This document shows positions 1 through 5,334 of a DNA stretch of 5,334 nt, one piece after another (the first letter of the stretch is position 1; every line of letters begins with the position of its first letter). Location of the stretch: positions 1-5,334 of the forward strand of contig JAGAAA010000025.1 in NCBI GenBank assembly GCA_017615495.1, written 5' to 3'. The stretch comes from Clostridia bacterium (GTDB taxonomy: Bacteria > Bacillota > Clostridia > Christensenellales > CAG-1252). The position numbers were made by a program, and so were the translations under genes. Under the pieces are notes generated by a model. It saw nothing but the letters and a program-made list of their open reading frames with translations. It did not search any database and was not told where the DNA came from.

Positions 1-2
1 GA

Positions 3-326
3 AAAATATCATTTGATAGTGATGATGCAAAACAATATCGAATTGGTTTTGAATTTGATGAAGAAGATAAAGCACTTTTTTATGCAAAAGCACCAAAGAA
101 AGACAAACAACGGGTTTTTGATTTTCTTTATTCTTACAAAAAAGAAAAAGAAGAATGTGATCGGCGCATTGGTTGCTACGATTATAGCTCAAGTGTTTTT
201 GTATACATCTGTTGTTCTTTTAAAATGGAATCATGCCGCCATTGCTTGGTTAGGATGGTATTTATGTGTTGGCGGCGCTGGCGCAATCGGTATAACTTTT
301 GTTTTTTCAATTATAATTCTTGTTAA
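3..326 (+). CDS. Partial soluble domain in frame 3, probably the N-terminal part of the following membrane-protein gene
   Basis: This frame is open from the window edge to a TAA at 324-326, but only about positions 3-155 look like real protein. There it reads as a charged, soluble segment (for example QYRIGFEFDEEDKALFYAKA, then DKQRVFDFLYSYKKEKEE). About 20 of the first 54 codons begin with G, as real coding frames tend to, against about 5 of 51 in the overlapping frame 1. After position 156 it turns into Cys/Arg/Trp-rich nonsense while frame 1 becomes a clean membrane protein. I infer that this is the N-terminal domain of the gene ending at 990, separated from it by a one-base shift in the A-rich tract at 138-149. 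A closing strand plus C-terminal helix, as in bacterial PH-like domains that often accompany SHOCT segments, is possible, but the fold is not recognisable here. The alternative is two overlapping genes, which is less likely because the overlap would be about 170 bases. Confidence 0.5.
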   Translation, partial: KISFDSDDAKQYRIGFEFDEEDKALFYAKAPKKDKQRVFDFLYSYKKEKEECDRRIGCYDYSSSVFVYICCSFKMESCRHCLVRMVFMCWRRWRNRYNFCFFNYNSC

Positions 327-990
327 CAAAAACAAGAGTTCTTCATCTGTAAAAGGAAAAGTGAATTCGACGCAGCCGATAAGCGCAGGGGCAAGTGTTT
401 TATGGGTTTTGTCTATAATTATTTTTGCTATTGCGGTAGCGCTTGCAACTGTAGGAACCATAATAATGTTCGGAGATCATGTTCTCTATAGCAATCCCAG
501 ATGCGACATATGTTATCGTGAAACTGGGATTATGCCCCTTTTCGGCGCTGTACTTTTAATTGCATCGCTGATTATGTTGATCCTTTCAAGGAAGCGCTCA
601 AAACTTGTAATCGGTACATGGGTGGCAACGTTTGTTTCGCAAGCGCTCCTTGGCGTTTCGTTTGTCTTTATCCACGGTGTTGAAGCGTTGATTGGATATT
701 GGTTGTGCGTAGGTGCGTCGTCGGTGGCATCGATATGTTTTATTCTTTCCTTGATTTATGGGATACTTTCTTTGCGGCGTGGTAACGCGTCCGTTGCGGT
801 TGCATCTGCCGTGTCGGTAAAAGACGATTATGGGACGGCGTTTTCTCATGCGACTGCGCTTCTTAAGGAAGCAAAAGAACTTCTTGATAGCGGAATATTT
901 ACGGAAGAGGAGTTTAAGATGCAAAAGGAAATGGTCTTCAAACGTTATGGTTTGTTTGAGCAAGAGAAAGACGCAGAAAACAATAAATGA
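13..990 (+). CDS. Multi-pass membrane protein with duplicated two-helix module and C-terminal SHOCT-like segment
   Basis: The frame is open to the window's left edge. The nominal TTG start at 13 has no convincing ribosome binding site, and residues 1 to about 43 have poor codon character, so the credible part begins at the Lys run near residue 43 (position 139). Six hydrophobic stretches lie at about residues 48-70, 76-104, 127-153, 172-191, 198-220 and 223-254. Residues 48-106 and 198-256 are a diverged duplicate: both have VIG..VAT near the start and a WLCVG or YLCVG signature in the second helix. The loop between helices 3 and 4 carries CDIC at 164-167, a single CxxC that could bind metal or be redox-active. 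The tail, about residues 284-314 (LLKEAKELLDSGIFTEEEF and on to KRYGL), matches the SHOCT pattern, a short C-terminal oligomerisation motif common in Firmicutes membrane and stress proteins. The function is unknown. Codon use is AT-richer than in the genes to the right, which suggests a different origin or weaker expression. The gene ends just before a strong terminator. Confidence 0.72.
   Translation: MIVMMQNNIELVLNLMKKIKHFFMQKHQRKTNNGFLIFFILTKKKKKNVIGALVATIIAQVFLYTSVVLLKWNHAAIAWLGWYLCVGGAGAIGITFVFSIIILVNKNKSSSSVKGKVNSTQPISAGASVLWVLSIIIFAIAVALATVGTIIMFGDHVLYSNPRCDICYRETGIMPLFGAVLLIASLIMLILSRKRSKLVIGTWVATFVSQALLGVSFVFIHGVEALIGYWLCVGASSVASICFILSLIYGILSLRRGNASVAVASAVSVKDDYGTAFSHATALLKEAKELLDSGIFTEEEFKMQKEMVFKRYGLFEQEKDAENNK
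138..149 (+). other. A-rich tract at the apparent frameshift
   Basis: Six A (138-143), one G, then five A (145-149), followed by GAAGAA. Good coding potential moves from frame 3 to frame 1 exactly here. Removing one A, or a +1 shift, joins the soluble N-terminal segment to the membrane domain and gives a junction reading SYKKKKKNVIG. Runs of this kind are prone to transcriptional slippage, replication slippage and assembly error, and the sequence alone does not tell these apart. Confidence 0.5.
154..330 (+). repeat. Intragenic duplication, copy A (two-helix membrane module)
   Basis: This encodes about residues 48-106 of the membrane protein. It aligns with 604-780 at the protein level: VIG, VAT, a Gln three residues later, an Ala-Leu or Ala-Trp-Leu-Gly stretch and LCVG are kept in the same order. 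The spacing between copies is about 150 residues. The copies have diverged in DNA, so the duplication is old and not a recent tandem repeat. Confidence 0.6.
604..780 (+). repeat. Intragenic duplication, copy B (two-helix membrane module)
   Basis: This encodes about residues 198-256 of the membrane protein and is the partner of 154-330. The segment starts after a positively charged stretch (SRKRSK), as copy A starts after KKKKK, so both modules probably enter the membrane in the same orientation with the charged run on the cytoplasmic side (inference from the positive-inside rule). Confidence 0.6.
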
Positions 991-1002
991 TCATTGTAAA
1001 AC

Positions 1003-1035
1003 AAAAGCACTCGGAATCAACCGAGTGCTTTTTTT
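1003..1035. terminator. Strong intrinsic terminator, probably bidirectional
   Basis: A perfect 9-bp stem, AGCACTCGG (1006-1014) with CCGAGTGCT (1021-1029), encloses a six-base AATCAA loop. On the plus strand it is followed by seven T (1029-1035), so it stops the membrane-protein transcript that ends at 990. Four A at 1003-1006 extend the pairing, and on the minus strand they give TTTT, a G and TTTT downstream of the same stem, so it can also end the leftward proS transcript whose stop is at 1055-1057. It is the only hairpin I see between these convergent genes. Confidence 0.92.
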
Positions 1036-1054
1036 GTTATAGATAAGTTTTGGT

Positions 1055-2503
1055 TTAGTAGGCCTTTGCAAAGTAAATGACCTTGCCTTCGCCTTCGAGG
1101 AGGTTCTTGCCGCAGCAGACGCACTTGGTGCCCACGGGGGTCTGGTCAAAGGGCATCACGCGGGTGGAAGCGCCGGTGAGTTCCTTCACCTTGTCTTCAC
1201 AAGCGCGGCTTCCGCACCACATAGCCTTCACAAAGTTTCCGCTGTTGACGGCGGCGGTGAGCCCATCCATATCCTCGCAGACCACGATGTGCGCGTCGCG
1301 GAACTTGCGGGCTTTTTCAAGCATGTTCTTTTGGATGGTGTCAAGGAGAGCGGGGATCTCGGTGGTGAGGTCCTCGATCTTGACCTGCGTCTTAGAAAAG
1401 TCATCGCGGCGGGCAACGGTGACGACGCCGTTTTCAATATCGCGCGGGCCGACCTCGATGCGGACGGGCACGCCCTTCATTTCCCACTCGTTGAACTTCC
1501 AACCGGTGCTTTGGTCGCGGTAATCCACCTCTACGCGGACGCCTGCGTTTTCAAGCGCCGTCTTGATCTCCTCCGCCTTTTCGTTCACGCCGCCTTTGTG
1601 CGCCGCGATGGGGATGATGATCGCCTGAACGGGCGCCACCTTCGGGGGAAGGGCAAGGCCGCGGTTATCGCCGTGCGCCATGATGAGGGCGCCTATCATA
1701 CGGGTGGAGGTGCCCCAGCTGGTTTGGTAAACGTACTTGAGGTCGCCTTCCTTGGAAGCAAATTTGATCTCAAACGCTTTGCTGAAATTGTCGCCGAAGT
1801 AGTGGCTGGTGCCCGCTTGCAGGCTCTTGCCGTCAAGCATCATGGCTTCCATGCCGTACGTCGCTTGTGCGCCGGCAAACTTTTCTTTCTCACTCTTTCT
1901 GCCCACCAAAACGGGGATGGCGAGGACGTTTTCCGCAAATTCGCGGTAAACTTCAAGCATCTTCAAGGTTTCTTCCTGAGCCTCTTCGGGGGTCTCGTGA
2001 ACGGTGTGACCTTCCTGCCACAGGAACTCCGACGTGCGGAGGAAGGGGCGGGTGGTCTTTTCCCACCTGACGACGTTTGCCCATTGGTTGATGAGGATGG
2101 GCAGGTCGCGCCAACTCTTTACCCATTTGGCGTAGCTGTCGCAGATGATGGTTTCGGACGTGGGGCGTACCACGAGCTTTTCGGGCAGTTCCTCATTGCC
2201 AACGTGGGTGACCAAAGCTACTTCGGGCGCGAAGCCTTCCACGTGCTCCGCCTCTTTTACGAGGTAGCTGTACGGGATGAACATCGGGAAGTAGGCGTTT
2301 TTGTGCCCGGTCTTTTTAAAACGGGTGTTGAGCTCCGCTTGGATGTTTTCCCAAATGGCATAGGCGTAAGGGCGGATGATCATCGTGCCCTTGACGGGGC
2401 CGTAATCCACGAGCTCGGTCTTCAAGATCACGTCGGTGTACCAACGCGCGAAGTCCACGTTCATATCGGTAATTTCTTTAACGAATTGTTCTTGCTTAGG
2501 CAT
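1055..2503 (-). CDS. proS: Prolyl-tRNA synthetase, archaeal/eukaryotic-type (type 3)
   Basis: This cytoplasmic class II aminoacyl-tRNA synthetase activates proline with ATP and attaches it to tRNA-Pro. At 482 residues it has the length of the short type 3 enzymes, not the roughly 570-residue E. coli form. Visible landmarks are RPTSET (113-118), motif 2 RTSEFLWQEGHTVH (156-169), and motif 3 from WGTSTRMIG through MAHGDNRGLALPP (263-287). These run straight on without the editing insertion of the bacterial type, and an anticodon-binding domain follows from about 290. The C-terminal domain has C430, C435, C461 and C464 in a C-x4-C and C-x2-C arrangement, matching the zinc site known from the Thermus enzyme, and the chain ends in Tyr482, as is typical of this subtype. 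The ATG start is supported by GGAG seven bases upstream. It is the last gene of the leftward cluster, 73 bases after ispE. Lacking its own editing domain, the cell would rely on a separate Ala-tRNA-Pro deacylase (family knowledge; not seen here). Confidence 0.97.
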   Translation of the reverse strand: MPKQEQFVKEITDMNVDFARWYTDVILKTELVDYGPVKGTMIIRPYAYAIWENIQAELNTRFKKTGHKNAYFPMFIPYSYLVKEAEHVEGFAPEVALVTHVGNEELPEKLVVRPTSETIICDSYAKWVKSWRDLPILINQWANVVRWEKTTRPFLRTSEFLWQEGHTVHETPEEAQEETLKMLEVYREFAENVLAIPVLVGRKSEKEKFAGAQATYGMEAMMLDGKSLQAGTSHYFGDNFSKAFEIKFASKEGDLKYVYQTSWGTSTRMIGALIMAHGDNRGLALPPKVAPVQAIIIPIAAHKGGVNEKAEEIKTALENAGVRVEVDYRDQSTGWKFNEWEMKGVPVRIEVGPRDIENGVVTVARRDDFSKTQVKIEDLTTEIPALLDTIQKNMLEKARKFRDAHIVVCEDMDGLTAAVNSGNFVKAMWCGSRACEDKVKELTGASTRVMPFDQTPVGTKCVCCGKNLLEGEGKVIYFAKAY

Positions 2504-2510
2504 ACTCTTT

Positions 2511-2514
2511 CTCC
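2511..2514 (-). promoter_or_regulatory. Ribosome binding site of proS
   Basis: On the minus strand GGAG lies seven bases before the ATG at 2503. This fixes the proS start, and no competing in-frame upstream start is needed. Confidence 0.75.
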
Positions 2515-2536
2515 GTAGAAAAATTGTTGTGTTTAT

Positions 2537-2542
2537 ATTATA
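2537..2542 (-). promoter_or_regulatory. Possible -10 box of an internal proS promoter
   Basis: The 73-base AT-rich gap between ispE and proS contains a perfect TATAAT on the minus strand. The hexamer 17 bases upstream (TTTATT, 2560-2565) is a poor -35 match, so promoter activity is uncertain. There is no terminator hairpin in this gap, so read-through from ispE is expected in any case. The gap is too short for a T-box leader. Confidence 0.35.
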
Positions 2543-2576
2543 AAGTTATTTTTCCGTAAAATAAAGCGATTTTGAC

Positions 2577-3398
2577 TTATTTTGCGATAAATGAATCGGT
2601 GGTATGCGTAACGAGGGTGCGGACGGGCAAAGTTGCCGCCGCCTTCTTGGCGTCCTCAAGGTTGCGGTAAAGGGAAAACAAAGTGCTGCCGCTCCCCGTC
2701 ATGCCCGTGAGGAAGGCTTTTTCGTCCCGCATTTTTTCAAGCAAGGGGGCGATCTCGTCGTTGAGTTTCACCGCGGCGGGAAGAAGGTCATTTAGGTAAT
2801 AACGATCCGCTTTTTCATACCTTGTAAGCGCGCAATAGAGTTCAAACCCGCTGCCCGTCCCTTTTTTGAGAGAATCGGAAAGTTCGTACGCTTCTTTTGT
2901 TAAAACCCCTTTTTGCGGAAAGGCAAGTAATACGTGGAAGAGGGGGAGGGAAGGCAAAAGATCCACCTTTTCGCCAAAGCCGCGCACGATGGCCGTTCCG
3001 CCGATCATTTGGAAGGCAAGGTCGCCGAAAAGGGGCGCAACCGTTTGCTTAACGAGCGGCAAGTTGAGTTTCCAAAGGCTTGCGCAGGCAAGCGCCGCCG
3101 CAGCCGCATCCGCCGTACTGCCGCCCAGCCCGCCGCCGAGAGGGATGTTCTTTTTGATGGAAAGGCGCATGCCGCCCAGGTGAAAGGTATCCTTTAGTTT
3201 TTGAAGAACGACAAGGGAATTATCCCCTTCAAAATCGCTGACGATATCGTCGCTATCACTTTTGGAAAGAGTGATCTCGTCAAAAAGATCGATGCTTTGC
3301 AAAAGAGTTTCTATCTCGTGATAGTCGTTCTTCTTTTCAAGAATGCGAAGAAAAAGATTGATTTTTGCGTATCCGCGCGTCTTAACGGTTTCGCACAT
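2577..3398 (-). CDS. ispE: 4-diphosphocytidyl-2-C-methyl-D-erythritol kinase
   Basis: This GHMP-family kinase phosphorylates the 2-hydroxyl of CDP-methylerythritol with ATP, in the non-mevalonate (MEP) route to isoprenoids in the cytoplasm. With the ATG at 3398 it has 273 residues, near the usual length. The N-terminal YAKINLFLRIL (10-20) holds the conserved Lys12, and DYHE has His27. The glycine-rich ATP loop is PLGGGLGGSTADAA (86-99), the catalytic Asp is Asp126 in FGDLAF, and the GHMP C-terminal motif is TGMTGSGSTLFSLY (231-244). Two small departures are visible: the usual DGYHE lacks its Gly (NDYHE), and the usual SDVPF around the catalytic Asp reads GDLAF. A TTG at 3407 is an alternative start, but neither start has a good Shine-Dalgarno sequence. 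The gene overlaps the end of folA by 17 bases with the ATG start, so translation is probably coupled to folA. It ends with TAA. Confidence 0.93.
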   Translation of the reverse strand: MCETVKTRGYAKINLFLRILEKKNDYHEIETLLQSIDLFDEITLSKSDSDDIVSDFEGDNSLVVLQKLKDTFHLGGMRLSIKKNIPLGGGLGGSTADAAAAALACASLWKLNLPLVKQTVAPLFGDLAFQMIGGTAIVRGFGEKVDLLPSLPLFHVLLAFPQKGVLTKEAYELSDSLKKGTGSGFELYCALTRYEKADRYYLNDLLPAAVKLNDEIAPLLEKMRDEKAFLTGMTGSGSTLFSLYRNLEDAKKAAATLPVRTLVTHTTDSFIAK

Positions 3399-3879
3399 AG
3401 GTGTCAAAGCGGTAGGCGAGGTCGCCGCAGTAATTCACTTCGCCTTGGGTGAGGGCAAACTCCGCGGGGATCACGGGGAACTTCACTTCCCCTTCCTCCT
3501 CCGAAAGCACGCGGGTGATATAAAGAGTTTTGCAGTAAGGAAGCAAGAGGGAGTAGATCTCCCCGCCGCCGATCACGAAGACCTCTTCTTCGGGGATGCC
3601 GAGGGAGCGCAAAAGTTCAAAAAGGTCGTTTACGTCCCGCGCGATAAGTACGTCGCGCTCCTTGCCTTCCTCCGCCGTCATCGTGCGGGAAAGCACGATG
3701 TTGGTCCTGTTTTTTAAGCCTTTGCCGCCGGGAAGGGAAAGAAGGGTGCGCCTGCCCATCACCATCGTTTTGCCTTTGGTCGTGCGGACAAAGAAGGCCA
3801 TATCCTCCTTGATGTTGTACATCAGGTCGCCGCCTTTGCCGATGTATCCTTTTAAGTTTACCGCCGCGATCGCATTCAT
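3382..3879 (-). CDS. folA: Dihydrofolate reductase
   Basis: This enzyme reduces 7,8-dihydrofolate to tetrahydrofolate with NADPH in the cytoplasm and is the target of trimethoprim-type antifolates. Its 165 residues are typical. Motifs in order are the Met20-loop region GYIGKGGDLMYNIKED (11-26) with the active-site acid Asp26 (equivalent to E. coli Asp27), VMGRRTLLSLPGG (40-52) for NADPH, KNRTNIVLSR (56-65), and VIGGGEIYSLLLP (102-114). The E. coli Pro21-Trp22 pair is Met20-Tyr21 here. The start ATG shares one base with the thyA stop (TAATG), with a weak GGTGG seven bases before it, so translation is probably coupled to thyA. The pairing makes metabolic sense because ThyA consumes methylene-tetrahydrofolate and yields the dihydrofolate that FolA recycles. 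The stop lies inside the start of ispE. Confidence 0.96.
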   Translation of the reverse strand: MNAIAAVNLKGYIGKGGDLMYNIKEDMAFFVRTTKGKTMVMGRRTLLSLPGGKGLKNRTNIVLSRTMTAEEGKERDVLIARDVNDLFELLRSLGIPEEEVFVIGGGEIYSLLLPYCKTLYITRVLSEEEGEVKFPVIPAEFALTQGEVNYCGDLAYRFDTYVRNR

Positions 3880-4709
3880 TATACTGCCACCGGGATCTTC
3901 TTGCCGAGCTTGTGGTATTCGTAGTTCTCCAACGAGAAGCTATCCACCGTGAAGTCGTAGAAGTTTTTGATGCTCTTGTCCATAATGAGTTTGGGGGCGG
4001 GAAGCGGCTCTTTGGCGATGACTTCCTTGATCATATCTACGTGCCTGTCGTAGATGTGCGCGTCCGCGATGACGTGCACGAATTCGCCAACTTCAAGCCC
4101 GCTGACTTGCGCGAACATATGCACCAGAAGGGCGTATTGTACGACGTTCCAGTTGTTGGCGGTCAAAAAGTCCTGCGAACGCTGGTTTAAAATGGCGTTG
4201 AGCTTGCCGTTTGCCACGTTGAAGGTCATTGAGTATGCGCAGGGGTAAAGCGCCATCTCGTGCAGGTCGGCGTGGACGTAAATGTTGCTCATGATGCGGC
4301 GAGAGGACGGGTTGTTTTTGAGGTCGTACAAAATGCGGTCCACTTGGTCAAATTCGCCTTCCTTGTAAATGTGCTTGACGCCGAGCTGATAGCCGTACGC
4401 CTTGCCGATGGTGCCGTTTTCATCCGCCCAAGCATCCCAAATGTGCGAGTTGAGCTGATGGATGTCGTTGCTCTTTTTTTGCCAGATCCAAAGGATCTCA
4501 TCCAACGCCGCGCGGAAATTGGTGTAACGGAGGGTGGTGATGGGGAATTCCTTTTGCAGGTCGTAACGGTTTACGACGCAAAACTTTTTGATGGTGTGCG
4601 CGGGGGTGCCGTCTTCCCAACGGGGGCGCACTTGCATATCCGCGTCGCTGACGCCGTTTTCAAGGATGTCTTTGACGTTGCTGATAAAGATCTCGTCCGC
4701 TATGCTCAT
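3879..4709 (-). CDS. thyA: Thymidylate synthase (ThyA type)
   Basis: This enzyme methylates dUMP to dTMP with 5,10-methylene-tetrahydrofolate and releases dihydrofolate; it is cytoplasmic and usually a dimer. It has 276 residues, close to the B. subtilis ThyA size. The N-terminal part has RPRWEDGTPAHTIKKF (28-43). LLWIWQ-like ILWIWQKKSND (72-82), HIWDAWADENGTIGKAYGYQLG (split across 89-110), the arginine pair NNPSSRR (132-138) for phosphate binding, the catalytic Cys157 in YPCAYS, NQRSQD (175-180) and NNWNVVQY for dUMP contacts, and HVIADAHIYDRH near the substrate-binding histidine and tyrosine all follow in the expected order. The C-terminus PVAV ends with the hydrophobic residues that close over the active site. 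A perfect AGGAGG five bases before the ATG sets the start and predicts good translation. The gene follows an unrecognised gene by 11 bases and is coupled to folA by a one-base overlap. Confidence 0.97.
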   Translation of the reverse strand: MSIADEIFISNVKDILENGVSDADMQVRPRWEDGTPAHTIKKFCVVNRYDLQKEFPITTLRYTNFRAALDEILWIWQKKSNDIHQLNSHIWDAWADENGTIGKAYGYQLGVKHIYKEGEFDQVDRILYDLKNNPSSRRIMSNIYVHADLHEMALYPCAYSMTFNVANGKLNAILNQRSQDFLTANNWNVVQYALLVHMFAQVSGLEVGEFVHVIADAHIYDRHVDMIKEVIAKEPLPAPKLIMDKSIKNFYDFTVDSFSLENYEYHKLGKKIPVAV

Positions 4710-4714
4710 AATTT

Positions 4715-4720
4715 CCTCCT
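4715..4720 (-). promoter_or_regulatory. Ribosome binding site of thyA
   Basis: A perfect AGGAGG sits directly after the stop codon of the upstream gene and five bases before the thyA ATG. The whole intergenic space is this site plus its spacer, which argues for a shared transcript. Confidence 0.9.
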
Positions 4721-5334
4721 TTATACTTCCGCGCCGGGGGCGAGGAAGGTAATGGTGATGTGTTTTGCTTTCGTGTAATCGTAGGTGGTGAACCTGCCCG
4801 CATCGATGATCTTAAAGCCGCTGAAGATTTGGGCGGGGGTTTCGTAATTCGTGTATAGCCCATACACGAGGTAAGTGCTGACAGAAGTGGTGCCGCTGAC
4901 CGAGCGGCTGATGATCAGGTCGTCGAACCCTTCCGCGGAGATCTTGATCCTGGCGGTGTCGCCGTCGGCGTAAAGGTCGTTAAGACTTGCGTCGATATCG
5001 GTTAATATATCGTTCAAGCCGTAGCCGAGGACGCGGTTGGTGGAGGTTAAGTTGAGGTCAAAATAGGTGGGAAGGAAGGCGTCTTCAAGCATAAGATCAT
5101 AGGAGAAGACGTGATCCGTTACTTCGGATGCGATGGTCAGTTTCAAAGAGGGGCCTTCGCTTACGGTGGGTACCTTCTTAAGGGTGGGAACGCTGCCTTC
5201 CGAAACGCTCCAATAGGTGTCAAACCCCAAACCGTACTCGTTTTCATTCACGGTGTAAGAGTAAGAATCCTGCGCCTTGAGTTGCTCCTCCGAAAGTGGG
5301 ATAAAGTGATCCGCGTAACTTCCCAGCGAGGATA
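4721..5334 (-). CDS. Unrecognised protein, probably beta-rich, C-terminal part only
   Basis: The frame is open from the right edge to a TAA at 4721-4723, giving 203 visible residues. A GTG at 5251 is in frame but is almost certainly internal, because sensible coding (for example HFIPLSEEQLKAQ and SYSYT) continues upstream to the edge. The visible part is rich in Thr, Ser, Tyr, Asp and Gly, with alternating hydrophobic and polar stretches such as SLKLTIAS, ARIKISAEGFDDLIIS and HITITFLAPGAEV. This suggests beta sandwich or Ig-like modules and possibly an extracytoplasmic protein. No cysteine, no transmembrane helix and no sortase motif is visible in it, and the signal peptide, if any, lies outside the window. 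I recognise no family. It ends 11 bases before thyA and has no terminator after it, so it is probably co-transcribed with the thyA-folA-ispE-proS cluster. Confidence 0.7.
   Translation of the reverse strand, partial: SSLGSYADHFIPLSEEQLKAQDSYSYTVNENEYGLGFDTYWSVSEGSVPTLKKVPTVSEGPSLKLTIASEVTDHVFSYDLMLEDAFLPTYFDLNLTSTNRVLGYGLNDILTDIDASLNDLYADGDTARIKISAEGFDDLIISRSVSGTTSVSTYLVYGLYTNYETPAQIFSGFKIIDAGRFTTYDYTKAKHITITFLAPGAEV

Noticed and set aside
1289..2518. 409-codon open frame on the plus strand, antisense to nearly all of proS
   Set aside because: It mirrors the codon use of proS, which rarely uses codons whose complements are stops. It has no ribosome binding site or recognisable protein features, and the minus strand has a complete, motif-perfect proS.
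2504..2576. T-box or other riboswitch leader before proS
   Set aside because: The gap is only 73 bases, AT-rich and without a stable hairpin or terminator, far too short for a T-box leader.
3343..3717. Open frames on the plus strand across folA and ispE
   Set aside because: They are shadows of well-supported minus-strand genes, without a start signal and with random-looking composition.
4260..4778. 172-codon plus-strand open frame across thyA
   Set aside because: It is antisense to a complete thyA with all catalytic motifs and runs through its ribosome binding site, so it is a shadow frame.
1..5334. tRNA or rRNA genes, CRISPR arrays, insertion sequences or phage genes
   Set aside because: I looked for tandem direct repeats with spacers, terminal inverted repeats, transposase motifs and tRNA-like arms, and saw none. 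The only gap outside genes and their control sites is the 64-base terminator region and the 73-base proS leader.

Overview
The window fits a chromosomal segment of a bacterium of the class Clostridia (Firmicutes), probably an uncultured gut lineage. The basis is the combination of a ThyA with the Clostridia-style sequence (YPCAYS, NQRSQD, NNWNVVQY blocks), an archaeal/eukaryotic-type (type 3) prolyl-tRNA synthetase without an editing insertion, strong AGGAGG-type ribosome binding sites and TAA/TGA stops used in the standard way. I cannot name the genus from sequence alone.

Layout: positions 1-990, plus strand, hold the 3' part of an AT-rich gene for a multi-pass membrane protein ending in a SHOCT-like segment. 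Its first 150 bases read well in a different frame from the rest, so there is an apparent frameshift in an A-rich tract at 138-149. A strong hairpin terminator at 1003-1035 separates this gene from everything to its right and can serve both strands. From 5334 down to 1055 all genes lie on the minus strand, tightly packed, and read leftwards: an unrecognised, probably beta-rich protein (partial, 4721-5334), thyA, folA, ispE and proS, ending at the shared terminator.

The minus-strand block behaves like one operon. thyA follows the unknown gene by 11 bases with a perfect Shine-Dalgarno sequence, folA overlaps thyA by one base (TAATG), ispE overlaps folA by about 17 bases, and proS follows ispE after 73 bases, a gap that may contain an extra promoter. 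ThyA makes dTMP and oxidises methylene-tetrahydrofolate to dihydrofolate, and FolA reduces it back, so those two genes form one metabolic cycle. IspE (non-mevalonate isoprenoid pathway) and ProS (translation) are unrelated housekeeping functions that share the transcript.

The core genes are ordinary. The points worth a second look are the frameshifted, internally duplicated SHOCT membrane protein on the left, and the unrecognised protein directly upstream of thyA.
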